Assembly (NCBI GenBank): GCA_027055635.1
Contig: JALUMZ010000304.1
Coordinates: forward strand, 1-6,129
Origin: Campylobacteraceae bacterium
Lineage (GTDB): Bacteria; Campylobacterota; Campylobacteria; Campylobacterales; Sulfurospirillaceae
Direction of reading: 5' to 3'
DNA length: 6,129 nucleotides
A model generated the notes under the pieces. That model was not told the origin of the DNA and searched no databases. It was given only the letters and a program-made list of their open reading frames with translations. Shown here piece by piece: positions 1 to 6,129 of this stretch (within the stretch, counting starts at the first letter, position 1; every line of letters begins with the position of its first letter). A program made the position numbers and the translations under genes.

Positions 1-590
1 ATATAAAAATAGATTCAAAAATAGTCCAATTTCTAGCAATGTTTACACTGTTATTGTATAGTTTTAGACTTCTTGGAGTAAATAATTTAAAAATATTTGT
101 GCTTTACATCTATACTATTATCTCATCAATATCTCTTCTTTGGTATCTTTTAGGTGGCGATATGATAGAATTTATGCTCATAAAGACACCATTACTTATC
201 CTGTTTTTGGCACTTTTTTCTTTCTTGAATTCAGAATTTAGCATAATTCACAAAAAAAGTTTAAGAGGTTTGGCTACCGTTATGCCTAGATTTTCCATTT
301 TGTTTGTTCTGTCTCTTTTAGGCATAGATTCATCTTTACTGTTTTTAGGGTATGAATTTTTAGAAATAGAGTTTGCAAAATTGCCTATTATTTACGGTTT
401 TGTTTTGATTATTTCATGGGTTTTAATAAATTGGGCTTCAATTAAACTCATAGAGTGGCTTATATTTACATCGTACAGAACAGATAGAGAGTATATAGAC
501 TTAAGTTTTAAAAAGAGTATATTTTTTACCTCTTTATTGATTTTGAGTATGTCTAGTTTTATCTATTATGCCACGAAAGGCTTGGTATGA
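1..590 (+). CDS. Probable C-terminal part of a NuoL/NuoM-like (DabB-type) membrane subunit, 5' end outside window
   Basis: The frame stays open to the left edge. The first ATG (position 39) has no Shine-Dalgarno sequence, so it is likely internal and the gene starts outside the window. The visible 195 or so residues are strongly hydrophobic, with about five or six membrane segments. Counted from the ATG, these lie near residues 1-12, 17-39, 50-64, 82-108, 115-143 and 160-181. The stretch RGLATVMPRFSILFVLSLLG (about residues 76-95), followed by a Gly-Tyr-Glu-Phe-Leu segment, resembles the GLA..MP..a.LF..g.LaL.G....GF.GEfL region of complex I antiporter-like subunits (Proton_antipo_M family). 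Its stop overlaps the dabA start, and DabB, a NuoL-like protein, is the known membrane partner of DabA. Family membership rests on this weak motif plus context. The canonical His/Lys-rich helices would lie upstream. A separate small membrane protein of the same operon is the alternative. Confidence 0.6.
   Translation, partial: IKIDSKIVQFLAMFTLLLYSFRLLGVNNLKIFVLYIYTIISSISLLWYLLGGDMIEFMLIKTPLLILFLALFSFLNSEFSIIHKKSLRGLATVMPRFSILFVLSLLGIDSSLLFLGYEFLEIEFAKLPIIYGFVLIISWVLINWASIKLIEWLIFTSYRTDREYIDLSFKKSIFFTSLLILSMSSFIYYATKGLV
575..580 (+). promoter_or_regulatory. Ribosome binding site for dabA
   Basis: GAAAGG lies 6 bases before the ATG at 587, inside the end of the upstream gene. It supports that start and independent ribosome loading in addition to coupling through the ATGA overlap. 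Confidence 0.6.
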
Positions 591-3500
591 TCGTTTCAAA
601 TAAAGAGATTTTATATATAAATTCATTGATAGAAAATGCTGTTGATCTCTTTCATAATTTTTGGCCAATGACCTCTTTTATTCACCACAACCCTCTGCAT
701 GGTTTTGAAAATATGCACTTTGAAGAAGCAATCTGCAAAGCAACGACATATTTTCACAATAGAAAGTTTCTATCAAGACAAGAGTACCAAAAATTTTATA
801 AAGAAGGCAAGATTGATACTGCAAAACTTAAAACAGAGATTAGGGATTATTGTCACAAAAAAGAGTTAGGTGAAGAGTATGCAAAACTTTTTTTTCATAT
901 ATTTACCAATCCCGAGACAATAAACAAGATAGACAAACAAAAAGTAAAGCAAATCAAAGAGAGGTTAAGTTCTACTTGCACTTCTCGCCGTCCACAAAAA
1001 TTAGGAATCAATTTTGGTTTCTGTGATGCTATTGACGGTCTATACGGAACTACACTTTGTCAAGAGATAAATAGTAAATTAAATAAAATGGCTATGAGAC
1101 ACTTAGATGAGGGGCAGGCAAGTTGGCTACCCGCAGACAAAGAAAAAGGAATGTTTTACTCTTGGAAAAGACTCATTAGAAAAGACAGGCTTTTTTTTGA
1201 CAAATCTCTTCAAATATGCAGAATTCTAATACAAAGCGATAAACCCGAAGATGTTATATTTTGGGTATTAAGTGAACTACAAATTCCCAAAGATGATTGG
1301 GAAGAATTTTTTGTTCTTCAATTTGGAAAACTACACGGTTGGACAGGATTTTTAAGATGGAGAAGTACAAATCAGGACTATTTATATCAAAAAAAATATC
1401 CAGCGTATTTAGAGGAGTTTTTAGCCATAAGACTATATTTTCTCTACATGTATCTATACAAGATGAAAAACAAGATAGGTTTCTTTCCAGATTTTGTAAA
1501 ACTTAAATCAGTACTTGCTCAAAAAGAGAGTTTTTTGAGACTAGAATACAATAGTGAAAATATACTACCCGGTTTTATAGAGAAATATGAAGATGCCTTG
1601 CATAAGAACTCCCTAAAAGAGATGTATGATGAGTATATGATAGCATTTAGCGAAGAACACAGAGAGCAAAATGCTATTTTTTTACATAAAATTTTAAAAA
1701 ATCTTGATGAAGATTTTGATGATTATAGTTTGCTCTTAGAAAATTTAAGAGAATTTGAAGATTACGAGGGATTTATTTGGCTCAAAGCTATGGAAGAGAG
1801 TTATTTAGATGATTTAATGAAAAAGGTGGCCTTAAATATAGATAAAGAGTCCCGAGACAACCCCTCTGCACAACTATTTTTTTGCATAGATGTCAGAAGT
1901 GAGAGCATTAGAAGATGTATAGAAGAGAGTGGAAACTTTGACACTTATGGTATAGGAGGTTTTTTTGGCATCCCTTTAAAATTAATAGATATTTCAAAAA
2001 AATATGAATCCAACTTATGTCCTGCTGTTGTTAAGCCTAAAAATATAGTATATAAATTTGAAGATACACAAACTTCTTGTGGCACTAAGTTAAAAAAAGT
2101 ACTAAAACATATATATCATGACCTAAAATACAATACAATGTCAGCATACATAATGGTGGAGACTATCGGACTACTATTTGGTTTTGATTTTTTTGGTAAA
2201 ACAATCATACCAAATCAATATATGCCACTAAGAGCTAAATTTTTGGACGAAAAGTATAGAGGAAAACTTCTGATAGACAAATATTCCAAAAAAGATATTT
2301 TAAACAGGATAAAGGCTCTACAAAAAGAGATAATTAAGCTTGCGATAAAAGACAATTTTGCACTAGATGTCTCTTCTCTTGATGATGAATTAGAGGAGTT
2401 TTTGGAGATAGCCACTTCACACGAAGATTTGCTTAAACTCAAAAAAGGAAAGATTGAACCCATCACAAAATTAGCACTATCCTTAAATCTAATGCACCAT
2501 GAGGAGGTAAAACTTTTAGAGTTGCTCCAAAAAGAGTATCAAGTATCATATTTTCACAAAATGCAACATATAGAAAAACTTTCAAAAGTTGGTTTTACTT
2601 TTAATGAACAGCTTTTTTATGCTAAAAATGCTCTAAAATTAACAGGTTTAAGTGAAAAATTTTCCTCAGTTGTTATCTTTTGCGGTCATGAGAGCAAATC
2701 AGAAAACAACCCTTATGAATCTGCACTAGATTGTGGGGCATGTGGTGGAAAAAGCAGCGACACAAATGCAAAAGTTCTTGCATATATACTCAATAAACAA
2801 GAGATAAGAGACGGTTTAAAACCGGATATCAAGATACCTAAAAGTACAATTTTTATAAGTGCACTGCACAATACTGTCACAGATAGAGTTGTGCTAGATA
2901 CTCAAAATATTCCAAAAGATAGAAAAATAGAGATAGACAACATACAAAAAAGACTAAATAGTGCTACTAAAAAATCTGCCCTTCAAAGAGCAAAAAGTCT
3001 GCCTTTTGCTAAAGAATTAAATGAAAAAAGAGCTTTAAAATTTATAGAGAGAAATTCACAAGACTGGTCTCAAACAAGACCAGAGTGGGGACTCGCTACA
3101 AATCACTCTTTTATAATAGCACCAAGAAATACTACAAGAGGAATTAGATTTGACAATAGAGTATTTTTACACTCTTATGATTATACTCAAGATAAAATTG
3201 GTTACTATCTTGAGATCATACTCTCTGCACCTTTAGTTATAGGAGAGTGGATAAATATGGAACATTTTTTTTCAGCACTAGACAATAAGGCCTTTGGAAG
3301 TGAAAGCAAAGTCTATCATAATGTAGTCGGCAGATTTGGTGTGATTAGCGGGAATATTAGTGATCTAAGAACGGGACTAGCAGCCCAAAGTGTCTATAAA
3401 AGAGGGGAAATTTATCATGAACCTATAAGGTTGTTGACTTTTATAGATGCTCCTTTTCGCAGGTATAGAATAACTATTGATAAGATAAAAAAAGTTTCAG

Positions 3501-3622
3501 AATTGGTTTATAATGAGTGGATAAAGATGGTTTTTATAGATAGAGAAGAAGAGGCATTTTTCTACTACCATGGAAATTCTAAAAGTTGGAAAAAGATAGA
3601 GTTTAAAGGAGTGATAAAATGA
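587..3622 (+). CDS. dabA: DabA, DUF2309/UPF0753 inorganic-carbon transporter subunit
   Basis: DabA is the zinc-containing, beta-carbonic-anhydrase-like subunit of the DAB system. With membrane partner DabB it is thought to hydrate CO2 to bicarbonate on the cytoplasmic side of the membrane in an energy-coupled, one-way fashion. Seen here are the N-terminal family signature FIHHNPLHGFE (residues 31-41); C433 and D435 in CIDVRSE; H701 in CGHES; and C716 in CGACGG. These match the Cys-x-Asp...His-x14-Cys site of Halothiobacillus DabA (C351, D353, H524, C539 as I recall), including the 15-residue His-to-Cys step. C-terminal family motifs follow: LHSYD (861-865), INMEHFFSALDN (889-900), HNVVG (911-915) and HEPIRL (944-949). 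No membrane helix is evident, which fits a peripheral protein. At 1011 residues it is longer than the roughly 800-870 of the characterised form, with added sequence before C433 and between the two site halves. ATGA overlaps join it to both neighbours. It is intact. Confidence 0.96.
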   Translation: MIVSNKEILYINSLIENAVDLFHNFWPMTSFIHHNPLHGFENMHFEEAICKATTYFHNRKFLSRQEYQKFYKEGKIDTAKLKTEIRDYCHKKELGEEYAKLFFHIFTNPETINKIDKQKVKQIKERLSSTCTSRRPQKLGINFGFCDAIDGLYGTTLCQEINSKLNKMAMRHLDEGQASWLPADKEKGMFYSWKRLIRKDRLFFDKSLQICRILIQSDKPEDVIFWVLSELQIPKDDWEEFFVLQFGKLHGWTGFLRWRSTNQDYLYQKKYPAYLEEFLAIRLYFLYMYLYKMKNKIGFFPDFVKLKSVLAQKESFLRLEYNSENILPGFIEKYEDALHKNSLKEMYDEYMIAFSEEHREQNAIFLHKILKNLDEDFDDYSLLLENLREFEDYEGFIWLKAMEESYLDDLMKKVALNIDKESRDNPSAQLFFCIDVRSESIRRCIEESGNFDTYGIGGFFGIPLKLIDISKKYESNLCPAVVKPKNIVYKFEDTQTSCGTKLKKVLKHIYHDLKYNTMSAYIMVETIGLLFGFDFFGKTIIPNQYMPLRAKFLDEKYRGKLLIDKYSKKDILNRIKALQKEIIKLAIKDNFALDVSSLDDELEEFLEIATSHEDLLKLKKGKIEPITKLALSLNLMHHEEVKLLELLQKEYQVSYFHKMQHIEKLSKVGFTFNEQLFYAKNALKLTGLSEKFSSVVIFCGHESKSENNPYESALDCGACGGKSSDTNAKVLAYILNKQEIRDGLKPDIKIPKSTIFISALHNTVTDRVVLDTQNIPKDRKIEIDNIQKRLNSATKKSALQRAKSLPFAKELNEKRALKFIERNSQDWSQTRPEWGLATNHSFIIAPRNTTRGIRFDNRVFLHSYDYTQDKIGYYLEIILSAPLVIGEWINMEHFFSALDNKAFGSESKVYHNVVGRFGVISGNISDLRTGLAAQSVYKRGEIYHEPIRLLTFIDAPFRRYRITIDKIKKVSELVYNEWIKMVFIDREEEAFFYYHGNSKSWKKIEFKGVIK
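3605..3611 (+). promoter_or_regulatory. Strong ribosome binding site for the PII-like gene
   Basis: AAAGGAG lies 7 bases before the ATG at 3619. This decides the start in favour of 3619 over the in-frame ATGs at 3625 and 3634. It is the best Shine-Dalgarno sequence in the window and predicts efficient synthesis of this protein. Confidence 0.7.
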
Positions 3623-3930
3623 TAATGCAAAAGATGAAAAAGGTAGAAATAATAACAGAGGGCTCAAACATTGAGATGTTAAAGAGACTGCTAGACAAGA
3701 TAGATATACAAGGATACACTATATTTCACAATCTTGAAGGTATGGGAAGTCATGGTTTTCATGAAGGACATCTTCTCTTTAATGAAGAGGATGCACTTGT
3801 AATGCTCATGAGCGTTGTTGAACCACAAAAAGCTGAAGATATTGCTTTGGGGTTGGAGCCATTTTTGCAAAAACACTCTGGCGCTATATTTTTAACTGAT
3901 ACAATCAGAGCAAAGGCTAAGAAAAATTGA
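3619..3930 (+). CDS. PII-like signalling protein linked to DabA
   Basis: This is a small soluble protein with the length and order of a PII (GlnB/GlnK/SbtB/CPII) ferredoxin-like fold. The first strand is MKKVEIITEG (residues 6-15), followed by a helix to about 28, then IDIQGYTIFHNLEGMGSHG (28-46), which matches PII 'GI.G.TV..V.G.G...G'. A second strand LVMLMSVVEP (60-69), a second helix (70-84) and a last strand GAIFLTDT (88-95) complete the pattern. PII-family proteins are trimers that bind adenine nucleotides between subunits and control transporters or enzymes through the T-loop. Here the T-loop is very short, with no counterpart of the uridylylated Tyr51, and the B-loop lacks TGxxGDGK. 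That places it with PII-like proteins rather than nitrogen PII. It carries H37, H45, H48 and H51. Its position between dabA and the next gene, overlapping both, suggests it regulates inorganic-carbon uptake, as CPII/SbtB do elsewhere. Ligand and target are inferred. Confidence 0.8.
   Translation: MIMQKMKKVEIITEGSNIEMLKRLLDKIDIQGYTIFHNLEGMGSHGFHEGHLLFNEEDALVMLMSVVEPQKAEDIALGLEPFLQKHSGAIFLTDTIRAKAKKN
3912..3916 (+). promoter_or_regulatory. Probable ribosome binding site for the TTG-initiated radical SAM gene
   Basis: AAAGG lies 10 bases before the TTG at 3927. The spacing is a little long, so re-initiation through the TTGA overlap with the preceding stop probably contributes. Confidence 0.4.
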
Positions 3931-5441
3931 AAGAGATTATTTTATGTACTTTTAATGCTAGATATACTCATACCTCAATAAGTCTAAGATACATATATGC
4001 AAATTTAAAAGAACTCCAAAACAGAGCTAAAATCATAGAATTTACGATAAATAGCAGTGTTGAGGATGCAGTAGAGTTGGTGCTAGATCAAAACCCCAAG
4101 ATAGTTGGTATCGGTGCTTATATATGGAATGCCATAGAGGTCGGTGAATTTATCAAAATATTAAAAAAAGTAGCTCCACAAATCATGGTGATAACAGGTG
4201 GTCCAGAGGCTAGTTATTTTCCTCACAGGGTTGATTTTAATGATAGCGATTATTTTATTCAAGGAGAGGGTGATATCGCTTTTTATGAACTGTGTAAGAT
4301 GATATACAAAAGAGATTTACCACAGACAAAAACCATCAAAGCTCCTATGGTAGATATAAATCAAATAGAGCTTCCGTATGCTTTTTACAGTGATGAAGAT
4401 GTATCAAATAGATATATATATGTTGAGGCAAGCAGAGGTTGTCCATACTCTTGTGAATTTTGTCTCTCATCTTTAGATAAAAAAGTTAGAAATATAGAGA
4501 TAGATAGGTTTCTAAAAGAGCTTCAGATTTTATGGGATAGAGGTGTTAGAAGTTTCAAGTTTATAGACAGGACTTTTAACCAGGGCATAGACAGAGCAAA
4601 CAGATTTATGGATTTTTTTCTCTCAAAAGAGCCACCATATTTTATACACTTTGAAGTAGTACCGGATAATTTTCCAAACTCTCTAAAAGAGAGGATCAAA
4701 GAGTTTCCTCCCGCATCTTTACAGTTGGAAGTGGGTATTCAAACTTTAAATTCAGAAATATCAAAAAATATATATAGAAAACTAGACATAGATAAAATCC
4801 AAAGAAATCTTAATTTTTTAGACAACGAAACGAAAGCACATCTACATGTAGATCTTATAGTTGGTTTGCCCGCAGAGAGCTTGGAGAGTTTTGGTAAAAA
4901 TTTAGATAGACTCTACTCTATGACAAAGTGTGAAATTCAGATTGGAATTTTAAAAAAACTCTCAGGCACAACCATAGACAGGCACGATGAGATATATGGT
5001 ATGAAATACAGCGATACACCGCCTTATGATATACTCCAAAACGATCTCATACCATACTTACAAATGCAAAAGATGAAGAGATTTGCCAGATTTTGGGATT
5101 TGGTTTATAATAGTGGAAATTTTAAAAAGAGTGTTGCTTTGCTCTTTGTTGAGGATAGGGTGTATGATAATTTTTTTGCTTTTAGTGAGTGGATATATAG
5201 CAAAACTCAATCTACTTGGCAAATTTCGCTAGATAGACTCTCAAAACTGCTGTTTGATTATATCTTAGAGAGAGAACTTATGGACAAAGATGAGTTAAAA
5301 GAGATGATGAAAGAGGATTTGTTGGTTGTAAAAACAAGAAAACTCCCAAAATTTCTCAGATATGAAGAGATAAACCAAAAATCAAAATCAAAAAAATCCC
5401 CATCTTTCAACAAAAGACAGATAAAACATGCAAATATATGA
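3927..5441 (+). CDS. Cobalamin-binding-domain radical SAM protein, DUF4080-like
   Basis: Residues 1-130 look like the Rossmann-type cobalamin-binding domain of this radical SAM class: ILCTFNARYTHTSISLRYIY near the start, VGIGAYIWNA (60-69), GGPEASY (91-97) and QGEGD (112-116). The radical SAM core follows, with the [4Fe-4S] ligands C172, C176 and C179 in CPYSCEFC, EVGIQT (268-273) and HVDLIVGLP (307-315). The C-terminal third matches DUF4080-type proteins by general layout only, and ends in a lysine-rich tail. The classical DxHxxG cobalamin motif is not visible, so B12 binding, if any, is probably without a histidine ligand. The start is TTG, overlapping the preceding stop as TTGA. It is chosen because the conserved first strand begins at residue 3 and no ATG occurs before residue 87. 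The substrate is unknown; relatives include methylases and ring-forming enzymes. Overlap with the PII-like gene puts it in the Dab operon. Confidence 0.85.
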   Translation: MKEIILCTFNARYTHTSISLRYIYANLKELQNRAKIIEFTINSSVEDAVELVLDQNPKIVGIGAYIWNAIEVGEFIKILKKVAPQIMVITGGPEASYFPHRVDFNDSDYFIQGEGDIAFYELCKMIYKRDLPQTKTIKAPMVDINQIELPYAFYSDEDVSNRYIYVEASRGCPYSCEFCLSSLDKKVRNIEIDRFLKELQILWDRGVRSFKFIDRTFNQGIDRANRFMDFFLSKEPPYFIHFEVVPDNFPNSLKERIKEFPPASLQLEVGIQTLNSEISKNIYRKLDIDKIQRNLNFLDNETKAHLHVDLIVGLPAESLESFGKNLDRLYSMTKCEIQIGILKKLSGTTIDRHDEIYGMKYSDTPPYDILQNDLIPYLQMQKMKRFARFWDLVYNSGNFKKSVALLFVEDRVYDNFFAFSEWIYSKTQSTWQISLDRLSKLLFDYILERELMDKDELKEMMKEDLLVVKTRKLPKFLRYEEINQKSKSKKSPSFNKRQIKHANI

Positions 5442-5445
5442 ACAC
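5442..5445. other. Four-base gap between convergent stop codons
   Basis: Only four bases separate the stop of the radical SAM gene and the stop of the minus-strand TAXI gene. No GC-rich hairpin with a T-tract is seen in either direction. Any terminator must lie inside the opposing coding sequence, or the two transcripts overlap at their 3' ends. Confidence 0.7.
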
Positions 5446-6129
5446 TTAAACTTGAGATATTTTTTTATCAATCTTATTTAAAATCATATTTATATGTACT
5501 TTTAGATTGTAGTACTCGCCCATGTATGAGAGCGGTATTTTAGTCTCTCTTTGTATCTCTTTTAGCAATTTTAACAGATTTTCTTTTGTTATTTTCAACT
5601 CATCTTTTTTAAGAACTTCCATATTTGAATCTATCTCATATAGAACTCTGTACCATTTGTAAATCTTAGATCTAACACGCCACCTATATAGGGGAAAAGC
5701 TCCTTTAAGCAAGGGAAAGAGCAGGGTTAAAAGAGGTATGATCATTATAGCCAATCTATCTATCATGCTTGCGATCCAAAAAGGAAAAATCTTCTCCAGA
5801 AAACTATCACCTTTGATAAGGTAGTTTTTAGCATCTTCACTCATGGGAATTTGTGTGTATTTGTACGAAGGAAACTCTCCTTCTTTGGAAAATATAGTAG
5901 CATTTGAGTGCACTTTTTTGACACTTTTCAGCAAGAGCCTTATTAAATCAGGATTTATACTCTTATTTGCTACCAAGGTCGCTGTGGTTCCTAAAAGTGT
6001 TATATTGTGATTTGGTATATTTTTTTCAATATCAATCACACCCTCTCCAAGATTAAGGGCGCTGAGATAAGAAAATCTTTTGCTGTATGCCATAGCTCTT
6101 TTGAAATTAAATAATTCTAAATTCTTATC
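5446..6129 (-). CDS. TAXI-family TRAP solute-binding protein with C-terminal membrane anchor, 5' end outside window
   Basis: The minus-strand frame stays open to the right edge, 12 codons beyond the ATG at 6093. That ATG falls inside the conserved stretch FKRAMAYSKRFSYLSALNL, so it is internal and the true N-terminus is missing. Counted from that Met, residues 1-80 match the end of the TAXI periplasmic ligand-binding domain: GVIDIEKNIP (18-27), ITLLGTTATLVANKSI (31-46), then GEFPS (72-76). The family's C-terminal anchor follows: FPFWIASMIDR (103-113), a hydrophobic helix at about 114-130, then a basic PLYRWRVRSKIYKWY (134-148). A charged, probably coiled-coil cytoplasmic tail covers about 155-185. 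The extracytoplasmic domain is known in the family to bind small solutes, often dicarboxylates or amino acids, for tripartite TRAP uptake. The anchored long form may act as a sensor or with an unlinked permease. No TRAP permease is visible here. It converges on the Dab operon and is not part of it. Confidence 0.85.
   Translation of the reverse strand, partial: DKNLELFNFKRAMAYSKRFSYLSALNLGEGVIDIEKNIPNHNITLLGTTATLVANKSINPDLIRLLLKSVKKVHSNATIFSKEGEFPSYKYTQIPMSEDAKNYLIKGDSFLEKIFPFWIASMIDRLAIMIIPLLTLLFPLLKGAFPLYRWRVRSKIYKWYRVLYEIDSNMEVLKKDELKITKENLLKLLKEIQRETKIPLSYMGEYYNLKVHINMILNKIDKKISQV

Noticed and set aside
39..41. ATG at 39 as the true start of the first gene
   Set aside because: No Shine-Dalgarno sequence precedes it and the frame is open to the window edge, so the gene most likely continues upstream.
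1297..1506. 69-codon plus-strand open frame inside dabA
   Set aside because: Shadow in another frame of a clear, conserved coding sequence; no ribosome binding site or family resemblance.
2215..2466. 83-codon minus-strand open frame opposite dabA
   Set aside because: Serine-rich antisense shadow of the Lys/Glu-rich dabA insert; no supporting signals.
3691..3876. 61-codon minus-strand open frame opposite the PII-like gene
   Set aside because: Antisense shadow of a recognisable protein with no independent support.
5432..5467. AAATAT/ATATTT inverted repeat followed by a T-run at the convergent stops, considered as a terminator
   Set aside because: The stem is only six A/T pairs with a 19-base loop, too weak for an intrinsic terminator and expected by chance in such AT-rich DNA.
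6091..6093. ATG (minus strand) at 6093 as the start of the TAXI gene
   Set aside because: It lies within the family's conserved sequence and the frame is open to the right edge; the fragment also lacks a signal peptide and most of the binding domain.
1..6129. CRISPR arrays, tRNA/rRNA genes, insertion sequences, attachment sites
   Set aside because: No spaced direct repeats, RNA-like structures or transposase/integrase sequences were seen; almost all of the window is coding.

Overview
The window is AT-rich and gene-dense. Arginine is mostly AGA, isoleucine is often ATA, and genes overlap by a few bases. This style, together with the gene content, suggests a chemolithoautotrophic member of the Campylobacterota (Epsilonproteobacteria), for example a Sulfurimonas-like sulfur or hydrogen oxidiser. 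The taxon is inferred from codon style and protein character; no marker gene is present.

Layout. Four plus-strand genes form one tight operon. (1) A membrane protein, cut by the left edge, is probably the C-terminal part of a NuoL/NuoM-like DabB subunit. (2) A 1011-residue DabA (DUF2309/UPF0753) follows. (3) A 103-residue PII-like protein comes next. (4) Last is a 504-residue cobalamin-binding-type radical SAM protein. Each junction is a 4-base start/stop overlap (ATGA, ATGA, TTGA), so translation is probably coupled through the whole set. A fifth gene on the minus strand converges on the operon with only 4 bases between the stop codons. It encodes the C-terminal part of a membrane-anchored TAXI-type TRAP solute-binding protein and is cut by the right edge.

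How the genes work together. DabA and DabB are known elsewhere as an energy-coupled inorganic-carbon accumulating system: DabA is a zinc, beta-carbonic-anhydrase-like protein and DabB a cation-channel-like membrane partner. All four zinc/active-site positions of DabA are visible here with the expected spacing. A PII-like protein coupled directly to dabA is most simply read as its regulator, sensing nucleotide and/or carbon status. It has a short, histidine-rich T-loop instead of the classical uridylylated one. The role of the radical SAM protein is unknown, and its coupling to the carbon-uptake genes is the least explained part of the window. Nothing in the window shows RuBisCO or carboxysomes.

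There is no intergenic stretch over 300 bases and no RNA gene, mobile element or CRISPR array. No promoter or convincing terminator is visible; the operon promoter must lie left of the window.
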